64,000 bases of DNA from Rheinheimera sp. GTDB lineage: Bacteria > Pseudomonadota > Gammaproteobacteria > Enterobacterales > Alteromonadaceae. Positions 18,166 through 27,604 of this stretch are shown here, in pieces (position 1 is the first letter of the stretch; each line of letters starts with the position of its first letter). Where the stretch lies: positions 62,001 through 126,000 of the forward strand of contig DPJG01000025.1 of the NCBI GenBank assembly GCA_003543135.1, read 5' to 3'. Position numbers and translations under genes: made by a program. The notes under the pieces are model-generated. The model was not told the DNA's origin. It searched no databases and was given only the letters and a program-made list of their open reading frames with translations.

Positions 18166-18195
18166 AAAAAAACCCACCTGAAGGTGGGTTTTTTT
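18166..18195 (-). terminator. adk terminator
   Basis: A stem of up to 14 bp (AAAAAAACCCACCT / AGGTGGGTTTTTTT) with seven A/T pairs at its base; minus-strand T run follows. Lies just downstream of adk. Confidence 0.9.
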
Positions 18196-18208
18196 ACACA
18201 GTGCCGGC

Positions 18209-19280
<1,072 letters not shown>

Positions 19281-19313
19281 AAAAAAGGATGAGCACAGGG
19301 GCTCATCCTTTTT
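19281..19313 (-). terminator. htpG terminator
   Basis: AAAAAGGATGAGC / GCTCATCCTTTTT form a 13-bp stem with an ACAGGG loop; the minus strand continues with a long T run. Confidence 0.9.
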
Positions 19314-19332
19314 CGCTGCATCACAACAAAGG

Positions 19333-21258
19333 TTATTTTGCCAGATCTAACAACAAGGCATTTAACCGGCCGACGAAACTAGCCGGGTTTTTCAGGCTGC
19401 CACGTTCTGCCAATAAGGCTTGTTCAAACAGCACTTCAGCCCACTGCTTAAAGCGGCTTTCATCCTGCTCATCGGCAATATGTTTGACCAGCTGATGCTC
19501 TGGGTTCAGTTCAAAAATGGGCTTAACATCAGGCACTTTCTGACCCACTGATTCCATCAGTTTGATCATCTGAGTGCTCATATCAAACTCATCGGTCACC
19601 ACACAAGCAGGGCTGTCGGTCAAACGGTGACTGACTTTGACATCTTTTACCTGCTCGCCCAGAGCGGTTTTAAAACGTGCCACCACAGCGGCAAATTGCT
19701 GCTCAGTTTCGGCCTGGGCTTTTTTCGTTTCTTCATCATCCAGTTTCGATAGATCCAGCCCGCCTTTGGCCACTGAACGTAACTTTTTGCCGTCAAATTC
19801 GGTCAGATGCTGCATCAGCCATTCGTCAATACGATCCGACAACAGCAACACTTCAATGCCTTTTTTGCGCAGTACTTCCAGATGCGGACTGTGTTTGGCC
19901 GCTTCATAACTGTCGGCCACCAGGAAATAAATCTCATCCTGGCCTTCTTTCATCCGGCTGACATAAGCTTCCAGCCCAACTTTTTGCTCGCTGCTGTCTT
20001 CGTGCGTTGAAGCAAAACGTAATAATTTGGCAATAGTTTCTTTATTGGCAAAGTCTTCGGCCGGGCCTTCTTTCATCACCTGACCAAATTCATTCCAGAA
20101 GGTCTGGTATTCAGTTTGATCTTCCGCTTTGGCCATTTTTTCCAGCATTTTCAGCACGCGGCTGGTGCAACCTTTACGCAGGCTCTGGGTCACTTTGGTG
20201 TCTTGTAAGATTTCACGAGACACGTTCAGCGGTAAGTCGCTGGAATCCAGTACACCTTTGATAAAACGCAGGTAACTTGGCATAAACTGCTCTGCGTCAT
20301 CCATGATAAATACACGCTGCACATAAAGTTTCAGGCCATGCCGGGCTTCACGGTTCCATAAATCAAAAGGCGCTTTTTTCGGCACATACAACAAACTGGT
20401 GTAGTTGCTGTTGCCTTCCACTTTGTTGTGGCTCCAGCTCAGCGGCTCTGTCCAGTCGTGTGAAATATGCTTATAAAATTCCTGATATTCGTTATCAGAC
20501 ACTTCGGATTTGTCGCGCATCCAAAGGGCTGTGGCTTTGTTCACTGCCTTCCAGTACCCTTCGGTGGCCGGAATTTTCTCGCCGTCTTCACCTTCACGCT
20601 CTGGGGTGCCTTCCTGCCACATTTGCACCGGGATAGAGATATGATCTGAGTATTTAGTGACAATACTTTCCACTTTCCACGGGCTTAAAAACTCGGTTTC
20701 CGCTTCGCGCAGGTGCAGAATAATGTCGGTACCACGGCTGTCTTTGACAATAGGACTGATGCTGTATTCGCCTTCACCGGCAGATTCCCATTCCACAGCG
20801 CTGTCAGCTGGCATGCCGGCTTTGCGGGTACGTACTGTCACTTTGTCAGCCACGATAAAGGCTGAATAAAAGCCCACACCAAACTGACCAATCAGCTGCG
20901 AATCTTTGCTGGCTTCACCGGATAATTGTGAGAAAAACTCTTTGGTGCCGGATTTGGCGATGGTGCCTAAGTGGCTGATCACTTCATCGCGTGTCATCCC
21001 GATGCCGTTATCACTGATGGTGATGGTTTTGGCGTTATCATCCAGACTGATCCGGACTCTTAACTCACCGTCATTGTCATACAGGCTGCTGTCAGATAAG
21101 GCTAAAAAGCGCAGCTTGTCGGCAGCATCTGAGGCGTTGGATACCAGTTCACGCAGGAAAATTTCTTTATTGGAATACAACGAATGGATCATTAACTGCA
21201 GCAGTTGTTTCACTTCAGCCTGAAAGCCATGCGTTTGTTTTTGTGTTGTTTCAGTCAT
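19333..21258 (-). CDS. htpG: Molecular chaperone HtpG (Hsp90)
   Basis: Bacterial Hsp90, an ATP-dependent homodimeric chaperone. The protein has 641 residues (E. coli 624). GHKL ATPase motifs are present: [38 protein letters not shown] and [13 protein letters not shown]; the middle-domain arginine segment is [14 protein letters not shown]. The frame is open 23 codons upstream, but [20 protein letters not shown] is the family start and has AGGAGCGGT upstream. Monocistronic between recR and adk as in E. coli, with its own sigma32 promoter. Confidence 0.97.
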   Translation of the reverse strand: MTETTQKQTHGFQAEVKQLLQLMIHSLYSNKEIFLRELVSNASDAADKLRFLALSDSSLYDNDGELRVRISLDDNAKTITISDNGIGMTRDEVISHLGTIAKSGTKEFFSQLSGEASKDSQLIGQFGVGFYSAFIVADKVTVRTRKAGMPADSAVEWESAGEGEYSISPIVKDSRGTDIILHLREAETEFLSPWKVESIVTKYSDHISIPVQMWQEGTPEREGEDGEKIPATEGYWKAVNKATALWMRDKSEVSDNEYQEFYKHISHDWTEPLSWSHNKVEGNSNYTSLLYVPKKAPFDLWNREARHGLKLYVQRVFIMDDAEQFMPSYLRFIKGVLDSSDLPLNVSREILQDTKVTQSLRKGCTSRVLKMLEKMAKAEDQTEYQTFWNEFGQVMKEGPAEDFANKETIAKLLRFASTHEDSSEQKVGLEAYVSRMKEGQDEIYFLVADSYEAAKHSPHLEVLRKKGIEVLLLSDRIDEWLMQHLTEFDGKKLRSVAKGGLDLSKLDDEETKKAQAETEQQFAAVVARFKTALGEQVKDVKVSHRLTDSPACVVTDEFDMSTQMIKLMESVGQKVPDVKPIFELNPEHQLVKHIADEQDESRFKQWAEVLFEQALLAERGSLKNPASFVGRLNALLLDLAK

Positions 21259-21402
21259 GTACCGCTCCTGTTTAACAGTGTGATAGCCAAAGGCGCCACA
21301 CAATCCGGACTTCAAATGAAAAACCACCGGCCGTTTTGCATCGAATGCAGTTTTTTATTGCGCAGTGTTACGCCAGGCCGGTGAAGTTTTGGGCTGACAG
21401 CT

Positions 21403-21431
21403 ATATGGGGGAGGTGAAAAAAACTTTCAAG
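21403..21431 (-). promoter_or_regulatory. Sigma32 promoter of htpG
   Basis: On the minus strand CTTGAA (21431-21426), 15-base spacer, CCCCATAT (21410-21403) match the heat-shock consensus closely. The leader would be about 140 bases. Confidence 0.75.
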
Positions 21432-21461
21432 GGGAAGCCCTGCGTTTTGCAGGGTTTTCCC
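21431..21461 (-). terminator. Hairpin downstream of recR overlapping the htpG promoter
   Basis: CCCTGC / GCAGGG with outer GGGAA / TTCCC form a hairpin about 35 bases past the recR stop. It lacks a T run, so it is at most a weak terminator. It abuts the -35 of the htpG heat-shock promoter. Confidence 0.35.
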
Positions 21462-21495
21462 TCAGCAGAGCGCGACGGCTTTGATGTTCAGAAGC

Positions 21496-22098
21496 TTAAA
21501 AAGGTTTGCGACCACTTAAGGCATAAGACAGGGTGCTGCCGTCAACATATTCCAGCTCACCACCCACAGGCATGCCCTGGGCCAGACGGGATACCTGAAT
21601 TTGGTGTTTTTTACAAAGCTCAGCAATATAAAAAGCGGTGGCATCCCCTTCAATGGTTGGGTTGGTGGCCAGGATCACTTCCTGGATCGCACCTTGCGCC
21701 AATTGGCTTGCCAGTAAGTCCAGCCCCAGCTCAGCCGGGCCTATGCCATCAAGCGGCGATAACTGACCGCCCAGCACAAAATAACGGCCGGAAAAAAGGC
21801 CTGTTTGTTCAATGGCGTATAAATCTGCCGCACTGGCAACCACACAAAGCAAAGCACTCTGGCTGCGGCTGTTGTCCTGACAAATAGGACACAGTGGCTC
21901 TTCGGCAAAAGTACGGCATTGCTGACAATGACCGACTTTTTCCATGGCATTGGCCAGCACTTTGGCCAGCATCACCCCACCTTCGCGGTTACGTTCCAGT
22001 AACTGATACGCCATACGCTGGGCCGATTTAGGCCCAACTGAAGGTAAAACCCGAAGTGCATCAATCAGTTGCTGCACCATGGCTGTATGTTTTGCCAT
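21496..22098 (-). CDS. recR: Recombination mediator protein RecR
   Basis: RecR acts with RecF/RecO to load RecA onto SSB-coated gapped DNA. The protein has 200 residues (E. coli 201). Helix-hairpin-helix [19 protein letters not shown], four-cysteine zinc finger [16 protein letters not shown], and Toprim domain ([37 protein letters not shown]) are complete. It follows ybaB by 33 bases, the standard dnaX-ybaB-recR order. Confidence 0.97.
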   Translation of the reverse strand: MAKHTAMVQQLIDALRVLPSVGPKSAQRMAYQLLERNREGGVMLAKVLANAMEKVGHCQQCRTFAEEPLCPICQDNSRSQSALLCVVASAADLYAIEQTGLFSGRYFVLGGQLSPLDGIGPAELGLDLLASQLAQGAIQEVILATNPTIEGDATAFYIAELCKKHQIQVSRLAQGMPVGGELEYVDGSTLSYALSGRKPF

Positions 22099-22131
22099 AC
22101 CGGAACGTCCTTAACTTAACCAGCAACCAGA

Positions 22132-22458
22132 TTAAAACGGCATCTTAAAACCTGGCGGTAATTGCATACCACCGGCCACACCAGCCATTTTTTCTTTGCT
22201 GCTTTCTTCAACCCGGCGCACTGCATCGTTAATGGCTGCGGCAATCAGATCTTCCAGCATTTCTTTGTCATCCTGCATCAGACTGTCGTCGATGCTGACT
22301 CGGCGCACGTTGTGATTGCCAAGCATCGTCACTTTAACCATGCCGGCACCTGCTTCACCTGTCACTTCCATCCGGGCGATTTCTTCCTGGGCGCGCTGCA
22401 TTTTTTCCTGCATAGCCTGCGCCTGTTTCATGATATTACCCATGCCACCTTTAAACAT
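22132..22458 (-). CDS. ybaB: YbaB/EbfC family nucleoid-associated protein
   Basis: Small dimeric DNA-binding protein of the nucleoid. The protein has 108 residues (E. coli 109). [20 protein letters not shown], the Met/Gly-rich start, and the central [18 protein letters not shown] with [15 protein letters not shown] define the family. A long in-frame extension upstream lacks homology and is rejected. Lies between dnaX and recR, but here separated from dnaX by 192 bases that include a nested hairpin, unlike the tighter spacing common elsewhere. Confidence 0.96.
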   Translation of the reverse strand: MFKGGMGNIMKQAQAMQEKMQRAQEEIARMEVTGEAGAGMVKVTMLGNHNVRRVSIDDSLMQDDKEMLEDLIAAAINDAVRRVEESSKEKMAGVAGGMQLPPGFKMPF

Positions 22459-22608
22459 AATTGTGCTCTCTTTTGTTTTCAGACCGCGTGCGGCTGTTTG
22501 TCTGTTCGCAGCCGCCGAACCGGCACTGCAGTGGACTGCAGGGCTGCACCCTGCGTTATTTATAGTGGCGACACGATAATCAGAATACGCTGAAAATACA
22601 AGAGAGCG

Positions 22609-22649
22609 CCTGCCAAGCGCTGGCTTTGCCAGCACATCGGCTTGACAGG
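22609..22649 (-). repeat. Nested inverted repeat immediately downstream of dnaX
   Basis: Outer arms CCTGCCAAG / CTTGACAGG (one mismatch) enclose an inner GCTGGC-TTT-GCCAGC hairpin. It begins right after the dnaX stop and lacks a T run. It may stabilise the dnaX mRNA 3' end or attenuate transcription into ybaB. Confidence 0.45.
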
Positions 22650-22650
22650 G

Positions 22651-25158
22651 TTAGCTGACGCTCAGCGTCTCTGCCAATAATTCAGCGCCAAACTGTTGTT
22701 GCATCGCCAGCACCAAAGGGTCTTGCGCCAGCAGTTGCTGTACATAGAGCCTGCGGGCGTCATCGATGCGTTGTTGAATGGCCTGCGGACAATCCGGCAC
22801 TTGTTCAGCAAACTCCACACTGACCAAAAGTTCGGTGCCATAAGAAGCTGATAATACTCTGGCCAGCGTCTGACGGTTTTTTTCGTTGTCCAGATGTCGC
22901 TGACTATTGCTGACAGTTAACACTAACTGATTGTCCTGTAGTTTTGGACTTGAGTGCAGCAGGAATAACCGCATCAGGCCGCCGATGGCGAGCTGATCTA
23001 TACGTGCCGCCCAGCTGTCAACCTGACTGGCAGTGCGAACGGCAAAATTGTGGGCGCCTATCACACCATCAAACTCCATCACCTGCCCCAGGGCTTCGGG
23101 CGATAATTCCGGCTGAGCTATGGCTTCGCTTTCAAAATCGGTGTCCTCTGCCACAGGTTGTAAACTTTCCAGCAGAGCATGGCGAATAGGTGCTGCTGTG
23201 TTTTGGCTGCTTTGTGCTACGGCCGCTGTTTCTTCGGCGGCCTGATATTGTTGCCAGGCCCAGTCGCCACCGGCGCTGTCAGCCACAGGATCGGGTTCAT
23301 CTTCAGAATCATCGGTATTGACCATGGCAGCAGCAGGCGCATGGTGACTCAGCGCTTGGGCTTCTTCACTATCCTCATCGACCACAGCTACCGGATTGGT
23401 GATCGCCAAAGTATGCTCAGTAGCTAAAGGTTCAGTGGCGAAAGGCTCAGAGGGCACTACCTGAATAGCAGTAGCGGGAAGAGTGCCGGTATCGCTGATA
23501 GCAGCGCCAGGCACTGGCGTGAGGGCTGGTTCAGAGACTGCAGCGCCCCCCCATGATGTTGTCGTGACGGGCTGAATTTCTGGGGTTGAGGTTGGGGTTG
23601 CAGCGGCGGCAGGTTGTAGCTGTGCTGTTGGCCTTTGCGGCTGAACTTGCGCTGCTGCAGCAGGTGTTGTGACTCGGCTAGCTGCGAACTGCTGAACAAC
23701 CGGCGCCGGCTGGCGCTCAGACTTTTTTCCGTCATCGGCTCCTGGTAAAGCTGCTGAAAGTCCACGCCTTGCCAGAATGCTGGCAGTCACAGGATCGACC
23801 GCTGGTGCTGCTGTGGCTTGAGTTACCGCTGATGCTCCCGGTTGGTCTGCACCAAGATGCTGTGCAGAAAAATTTTCTGCAGCAGCGGCATCACCCTGAG
23901 CAGTTTCGGCCTCTGTATTCTGGCTTTGTTGCTGAGCGTTTGTATGATCAGCCGCCTGGCCTGACGCAGCTTGTTGTTGTGTTTGCACCTGCGCTGTCTG
24001 CGCCGGAATACCGGCTGCACTTAGCGCTGCCGCTCTGGCACTGTGGGCTGAGTCCTGTACCGGCTCGTTGCCACTGGCCGGCACAAAAGCAATAGCACGC
24101 AGCAACGCCATTTCGAGGCCAATACGCTGATCCGGCGCATAAGCTAAATCTTTTTTGCCACTTAACAGCAACTGGTAATACAGCTGGATCATTTCCGCTG
24201 AATGGGTTTTGGCCACGGCACGGACAAAAGCCGATTCGGTCAGCGCCAGTTCGGCAGCATTGAGCTGGAACTGACACAAAGCCGCAAGATGCAGCAGCGC
24301 CAGCATATCATCCAGCACTGATTGGTATTGGCTGTGCTGGGCTATTAATTGCAGCAAATGTTGTTGCATCGCGGCAAGGTCGCGGTTTAATACATCCTGC
24401 AGCAACAGCTCGGCCCAGGATTGTTCCAGTAGGCCCAGCATTTCCCGCACCGGCCCGAGCGCAATCTGGCCATTGGTCTGGGCTATCGCCTGATCAGTTA
24501 AACTCAGTGAGTCGCGCAAACTGCCTTTGGCAGCACGTGCCAGCAAGGCCAGTGCTTCGTCTTCGGCCTGAATATGTTCTTGCCCCAGGATATAGGCTAA
24601 ATGTTGTTTGATCTGGCTTTGGCTTAAGGCTTTTAAACTGAACTGCAAACAACGTGATAACACTGTAATCGGCAGTTTTTGTGGATCTGTGGTCGCCAGT
24701 AAAAACTTTACATGAGGTGGCGGTTCTTCCAGCGTTTTAAGCAGTGCATTAAAACTGTGTTTAGACAGCATATGCACTTCGTCGATCAGATAAACCTTAT
24801 AACGGCCACGGCTGGGCGCATATTGCACATTGTCGAGTAAATCGCGGGTGTCTTCCACTTTAGTGCGGGATGCGGCGTCAATTTCCAGTAAATCAACAAA
24901 ATAGCCTTTATCAATTTCGACACAGGCACTACAGACACCACAAGGAGTGGCAGTGACTCCTTTTTCGCAGTTTAAGCTTTTGGCAAAAATACGGGCTATG
25001 GTGGTTTTACCGACACCCCGGGTGCCGGTAAACAGATAAGCGTGGTGCAGACGATTTTGGGTGAGCGCGTTGATCAAGGCAGCTTTAACATGATCCTGCC
25101 CGACCAGCTGGGCAAAATTTTGTGGCCGCCATTTGCGCGCTAACACCTGATAACTCAT
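22651..25158 (-). CDS. dnaX: DNA polymerase III subunits tau and gamma
   Basis: The clamp-loader ATPase (tau; shorter gamma by frameshift). The full frame has 835 residues, longer than E. coli tau (643). The AAA+ domain has Walker A GTRGVGKTT at 45-53, zinc-binding cysteines in NCEKGVTATPCGVCSAC, Walker B LIDEVHM near 125-130, and SRC sensor LSRCLQFSL. Residues about 370-660 form a very Ala/Gln/Pro/Thr-rich linker; the C-terminal 150 residues resemble the tau domain that contacts the polymerase alpha subunit (DnaE, also in this window). A complete programmed -1 frameshift signal at codons 477-479 would yield a 480-residue gamma. Confidence 0.96.
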   Translation of the reverse strand: MSYQVLARKWRPQNFAQLVGQDHVKAALINALTQNRLHHAYLFTGTRGVGKTTIARIFAKSLNCEKGVTATPCGVCSACVEIDKGYFVDLLEIDAASRTKVEDTRDLLDNVQYAPSRGRYKVYLIDEVHMLSKHSFNALLKTLEEPPPHVKFLLATTDPQKLPITVLSRCLQFSLKALSQSQIKQHLAYILGQEHIQAEDEALALLARAAKGSLRDSLSLTDQAIAQTNGQIALGPVREMLGLLEQSWAELLLQDVLNRDLAAMQQHLLQLIAQHSQYQSVLDDMLALLHLAALCQFQLNAAELALTESAFVRAVAKTHSAEMIQLYYQLLLSGKKDLAYAPDQRIGLEMALLRAIAFVPASGNEPVQDSAHSARAAALSAAGIPAQTAQVQTQQQAASGQAADHTNAQQQSQNTEAETAQGDAAAAENFSAQHLGADQPGASAVTQATAAPAVDPVTASILARRGLSAALPGADDGKKSERQPAPVVQQFAASRVTTPAAAAQVQPQRPTAQLQPAAAATPTSTPEIQPVTTTSWGGAAVSEPALTPVPGAAISDTGTLPATAIQVVPSEPFATEPLATEHTLAITNPVAVVDEDSEEAQALSHHAPAAAMVNTDDSEDEPDPVADSAGGDWAWQQYQAAEETAAVAQSSQNTAAPIRHALLESLQPVAEDTDFESEAIAQPELSPEALGQVMEFDGVIGAHNFAVRTASQVDSWAARIDQLAIGGLMRLFLLHSSPKLQDNQLVLTVSNSQRHLDNEKNRQTLARVLSASYGTELLVSVEFAEQVPDCPQAIQQRIDDARRLYVQQLLAQDPLVLAMQQQFGAELLAETLSVS
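23703..23743 (-). promoter_or_regulatory. Programmed -1 frameshift signal in dnaX
   Basis: Reading along the minus strand: an internal Shine-Dalgarno AGGAG (23743-23739), exactly 10 bases, the slippery heptamer A AAA AAG (23728-23722) in the correct phase, a -1 frame of GTC then TGA stop, and a 5-bp GC hairpin GCGCC-AGCC-GGCGC (23716-23703) beginning five bases after the heptamer. This is the same set of elements, with the same SD spacing, as in E. coli dnaX. It predicts gamma ending ...GKKV at residue 480. Confidence 0.85.
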
Positions 25159-25213
25159 CTGCCTTCCTTTTATGCCTGAATGCCGGGCGGCGCAATAAGC
25201 GCCACCACATCAC

Positions 25214-25765
25214 TTAATGACCGGCAAAATCAATCAGGGCGTATACCTTTAATTGTAATGCCGCCAGACGTTTGTCACCGCCAAGGTCGGGCAGATTCAC
25301 GACAAAAGCCGCATCAGCCACTTCACCACCTAAACGGCGTACCAACTGGGTTGTGGCATCAATAGTACCACCAGTTGCCAATAAATCGTCAACTAACAAT
25401 ACTTTATCACCAGGTACTATGGCGTCGGTATGAATTTCCAGTGTGTCTTCGCCGTATTCCAGCTGATAACTCTGGGCAATACGCTCACGGGGCAATTTAC
25501 CTGGCTTGCGCACCGGCACAAAAGCAACACCCAGCGCATAAGCCAGCGGTGCACCAAAAATAAAACCACGGGACTCTGTGCCGATGATCTTGGTAAACCC
25601 CTGGTTGGCGTAATGTTGTTTAAAGTTATCAATCACTGCGGCAAAAGCCTGCGGATCCTGCATCAGACTGGTGACATCACGGAATAAAATGCCAGGTTTT
25701 GGATAATCCGGCACTGATTTAATCACTTGTTCCAGCATCCGGGTAAATTCTGTAGGGTTATTCAT
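25214..25765 (-). CDS. apt: Adenine phosphoribosyltransferase
   Basis: Salvages adenine with PRPP to AMP. With the ATG chosen here the protein has 183 residues, as in E. coli. Family blocks: [42 protein letters not shown] and the PRPP-binding motif [17 protein letters not shown] eight codons upstream is in frame but has no advantage. Lies upstream of dnaX on the same strand (55 bases), the E. coli apt-dnaX order. Confidence 0.96.
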   Translation of the reverse strand: MNNPTEFTRMLEQVIKSVPDYPKPGILFRDVTSLMQDPQAFAAVIDNFKQHYANQGFTKIIGTESRGFIFGAPLAYALGVAFVPVRKPGKLPRERIAQSYQLEYGEDTLEIHTDAIVPGDKVLLVDDLLATGGTIDATTQLVRRLGGEVADAAFVVNLPDLGGDKRLAALQLKVYALIDFAGH

Positions 25766-25817
25766 TAAACCATCACTCTCATTATTCAATCGTTATCAGG
25801 TCAAAAGTTGTACTGAC

Positions 25818-25842
25818 AAAAAAACCGCCAAACGGCGGTTTT
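25818..25842 (-). terminator. Terminator after the 39-residue membrane protein gene
   Basis: AAAACCGCC / GGCGGTTTT, 9-bp stem, AAAC loop, with an A run giving a minus-strand T tail. It begins 18 bases past the stop of the small gene and separates it from apt. Confidence 0.85.
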
Positions 25843-25859
25843 GCTGACTCAGGGTTCAC

Positions 25860-25979
25860 TTAACCGAGAATTTGCAGCCAGCGTAAAATGGGTACCAGAC
25901 ACAGCAGGCCCACAAACACCGCGATAAAACCTAAAAATTGAGCCACACCAAAAGACTCTTTAAAATTCTCGTCTGCCAT
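25860..25979 (-). CDS. 39-residue single-pass membrane protein, unknown function
   Basis: A short frame encodes MADENFKESFGVAQ followed by one strongly hydrophobic helix (about residues 15-32, FLGFIAVFVGLLCLVPIL) and a short RWLQILG tail. I do not recognise a family. Support for it being real: a clear charged N-terminus plus membrane-helix pattern, a strong terminator 18 bases downstream that serves no other gene, and position 53 bases after hvfC on the same strand without an obvious terminator between. Ribosome site is weak (GTGGGA). It may be the last gene of the hvfABC unit or have its own promoter in the 53-base gap. If in the operon, a role in export or membrane docking of the peptide is possible but purely inferred. 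Confidence 0.65.
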   Translation of the reverse strand: MADENFKESFGVAQFLGFIAVFVGLLCLVPILRWLQILG

Positions 25980-26032
25980 TGTGTTTTCCCACTGCTAAAG
26001 GGCTAAAAGAAAGGCCGATATGGTAATGAATT

Positions 26033-26788
26033 TTAGTCCGCTTGGAAAGCTCGGATCACGCCTTTTCGTGCAAATTTGCTGAATAATTCAGCGGTGCCAA
26101 CCTGCAATGCCGCAGGTTCTGCAGCAGGCAATAACTGCTGCAGTTTTGTCAGTACCGCATTGAGTGACAACCTGGGTTCAGTGGCCAGAATTTGCAACGC
26201 AGTGGCGCTCAGTTCATTCAGACTGACAAACTTAATTTCATCGGTGTCGTTCCGGTACATCAATAAATAATAAGGTCCGTCGGCCTTAGTTGGCTGAAAA
26301 TCCGGGCTGATTTGCATCACCGGATACTGATAACACAGCACCAATGCCAATGCAGATAACTGCAGTGGCAGATCTGGCGTGACCGTTGTTAAAGAAGGTG
26401 CTGTATCTTCCATGGTGCTGGTCGCCAGATAAAGCTCCAGCCATTCATAATGGGCGAGCTCAATGGCAAATGCCGGATCCTCAGCGCTCAGCCCCTTGCT
26501 GCTGAACCATTGAAAAAAGCCGGCGGCAATATCGAGAAAATAAGGGCTTGAAAGTGCGCTCTGCGCAAAAAACTGTCTTAACTTTTGCCGCCACAAAGAC
26601 GCCGGATAAAGCGACTTTAAGACCGGAAAAGCACTGTTGACAAAATTCTGCACATTATTAAAAAACAGCTGCTGGTATACCGCCATACGTTCAACGCTTA
26701 TATCGTCAGGCGCAGGATTGGCCGGATCACGGATGGCGGCGGCAAACTGCTGTTGCACTACCTGAAAATCAAGGCTGCTTTTTGTCAT
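26033..26788 (-). CDS. hvfC: HvfC/BufC-family RiPP maturation partner (DUF2063)
   Basis: Partner of the MNIO enzyme in RiPP cysteine modification; characterised relatives bind the precursor and the MNIO enzyme to form the active complex. The protein has 251 residues, cytoplasmic. The N-terminal DUF2063 domain (about 8-100) has QQQFAAAIRDP, ERMAVYQQLFFNNVQNFVNSAFPVLKSLY and the FLDIAAGFFQWF helix; a second domain from about 150 has YPVMQISPDF, YYLLMYRNDTDEIKFVSLNELSA, resembling RRE-like peptide-binding folds described for these proteins. Its ATG overlaps the hvfB stop by four bases (ATGA), so production is coupled. Confidence 0.88.
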   Translation of the reverse strand: MTKSSLDFQVVQQQFAAAIRDPANPAPDDISVERMAVYQQLFFNNVQNFVNSAFPVLKSLYPASLWRQKLRQFFAQSALSSPYFLDIAAGFFQWFSSKGLSAEDPAFAIELAHYEWLELYLATSTMEDTAPSLTTVTPDLPLQLSALALVLCYQYPVMQISPDFQPTKADGPYYLLMYRNDTDEIKFVSLNELSATALQILATEPRLSLNAVLTKLQQLLPAAEPAALQVGTAELFSKFARKGVIRAFQAD

Positions 26789-27603
26789 CGCCCTGCCCTT
26801 TGCTGGCAGGCTTTAATTTGCCAAAGCTCCGCTTCTAACTCCGGCATTGGTGGCAGATTAAAATCACGTTCCAGCACAGTGGCAAAGACCCCATGACAGT
26901 CATACGCATGTTGCAGCAACTGCCATACAGGATCACAAACCGCAGTGCCGTGAGTGTCTATTAATAAAGATTCATGCTCAGTGTAATGGCCGGCAATATG
27001 ACCATAAACAATACGTTCGGAAGGCAAAGCCGCAATAAATTCGTGGGCGTTATACCCATGATTGACGCTGTTCACATAGACATTATTGACGTCCAATAAC
27101 AAACCACAATCGGCTTGATGCAAGACTTCGAGTGTAAAATCCAGCTCAGACATTTCCTGACCAGGTGCCGCATAATAAGACACGTTCTCCACCACCAGCT
27201 GCTGATCCAAAATATCCTGCACCTGCAAAATACGCTCAGCTGTATATCGGGCGGCGGCTAAGGTAAAAGGAATAGGCATTAAGTCATACAGATGACCACC
27301 AGCAGAACAATAACTTAAATGTTCGCTGTAGCGCTTGATTTGGTGTTGCTGCAAAAACTGTTTTACCGCTTTGACAAAATCCAGATCCAGCGGATCCGGA
27401 CTGCCAAGCGATAAACTTAAACCATGACAGGCAAAAGGATATCTTTCGGTCAGGGCACGAAACTGCTTACCCAGCGCCCCGCCAAAAGGTAACCAGTTCT
27501 CTGGTGCTACTTCAAAAAAATCAATCACTGCAGATTTTTCCTGGCTAACAGACGCCAGCATTTCGCGCCGCAAGCCCAGGCCAACACCAGACAACTGTGT
27601 CAT
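26785..27603 (-). CDS. hvfB: HvfB/BufB-family MNIO enzyme (DUF692)
   Basis: Multinuclear non-haem iron oxidase that in characterised relatives modifies cysteines of a RiPP precursor (oxazolone/thioamide or thiooxazole), creating copper-binding groups. The protein has 272 residues, a TIM-barrel. Expected metal and substrate ligands are visible: Glu in FFEVAPENW, His in ACHGLSLSLG, Glu-His in RYSEHLS, Glu-Asn in VVENVSYY, Asp-x-Asn-Asn in LLLDVNNVYVNSVNHG, His in YGHIAGHYTE, Asp-x-His in IDTHG and Glu-Arg-Asp near the end. It starts one base after hvfA ends with no clear ribosome site of its own, implying coupling to precursor translation. Confidence 0.92.
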   Translation of the reverse strand: MTQLSGVGLGLRREMLASVSQEKSAVIDFFEVAPENWLPFGGALGKQFRALTERYPFACHGLSLSLGSPDPLDLDFVKAVKQFLQQHQIKRYSEHLSYCSAGGHLYDLMPIPFTLAAARYTAERILQVQDILDQQLVVENVSYYAAPGQEMSELDFTLEVLHQADCGLLLDVNNVYVNSVNHGYNAHEFIAALPSERIVYGHIAGHYTEHESLLIDTHGTAVCDPVWQLLQHAYDCHGVFATVLERDFNLPPMPELEAELWQIKACQQRAGR

Positions 27604-27604
27604 G

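Noticed and set aside
23457-23765. A 102-codon open frame overlapping the dnaX frameshift site
   Set aside because: It is the +1 frame relative to dnaX, not the -1 frame; the -1 frame stops after one codon (GTC TGA). Its length comes from low-complexity composition.
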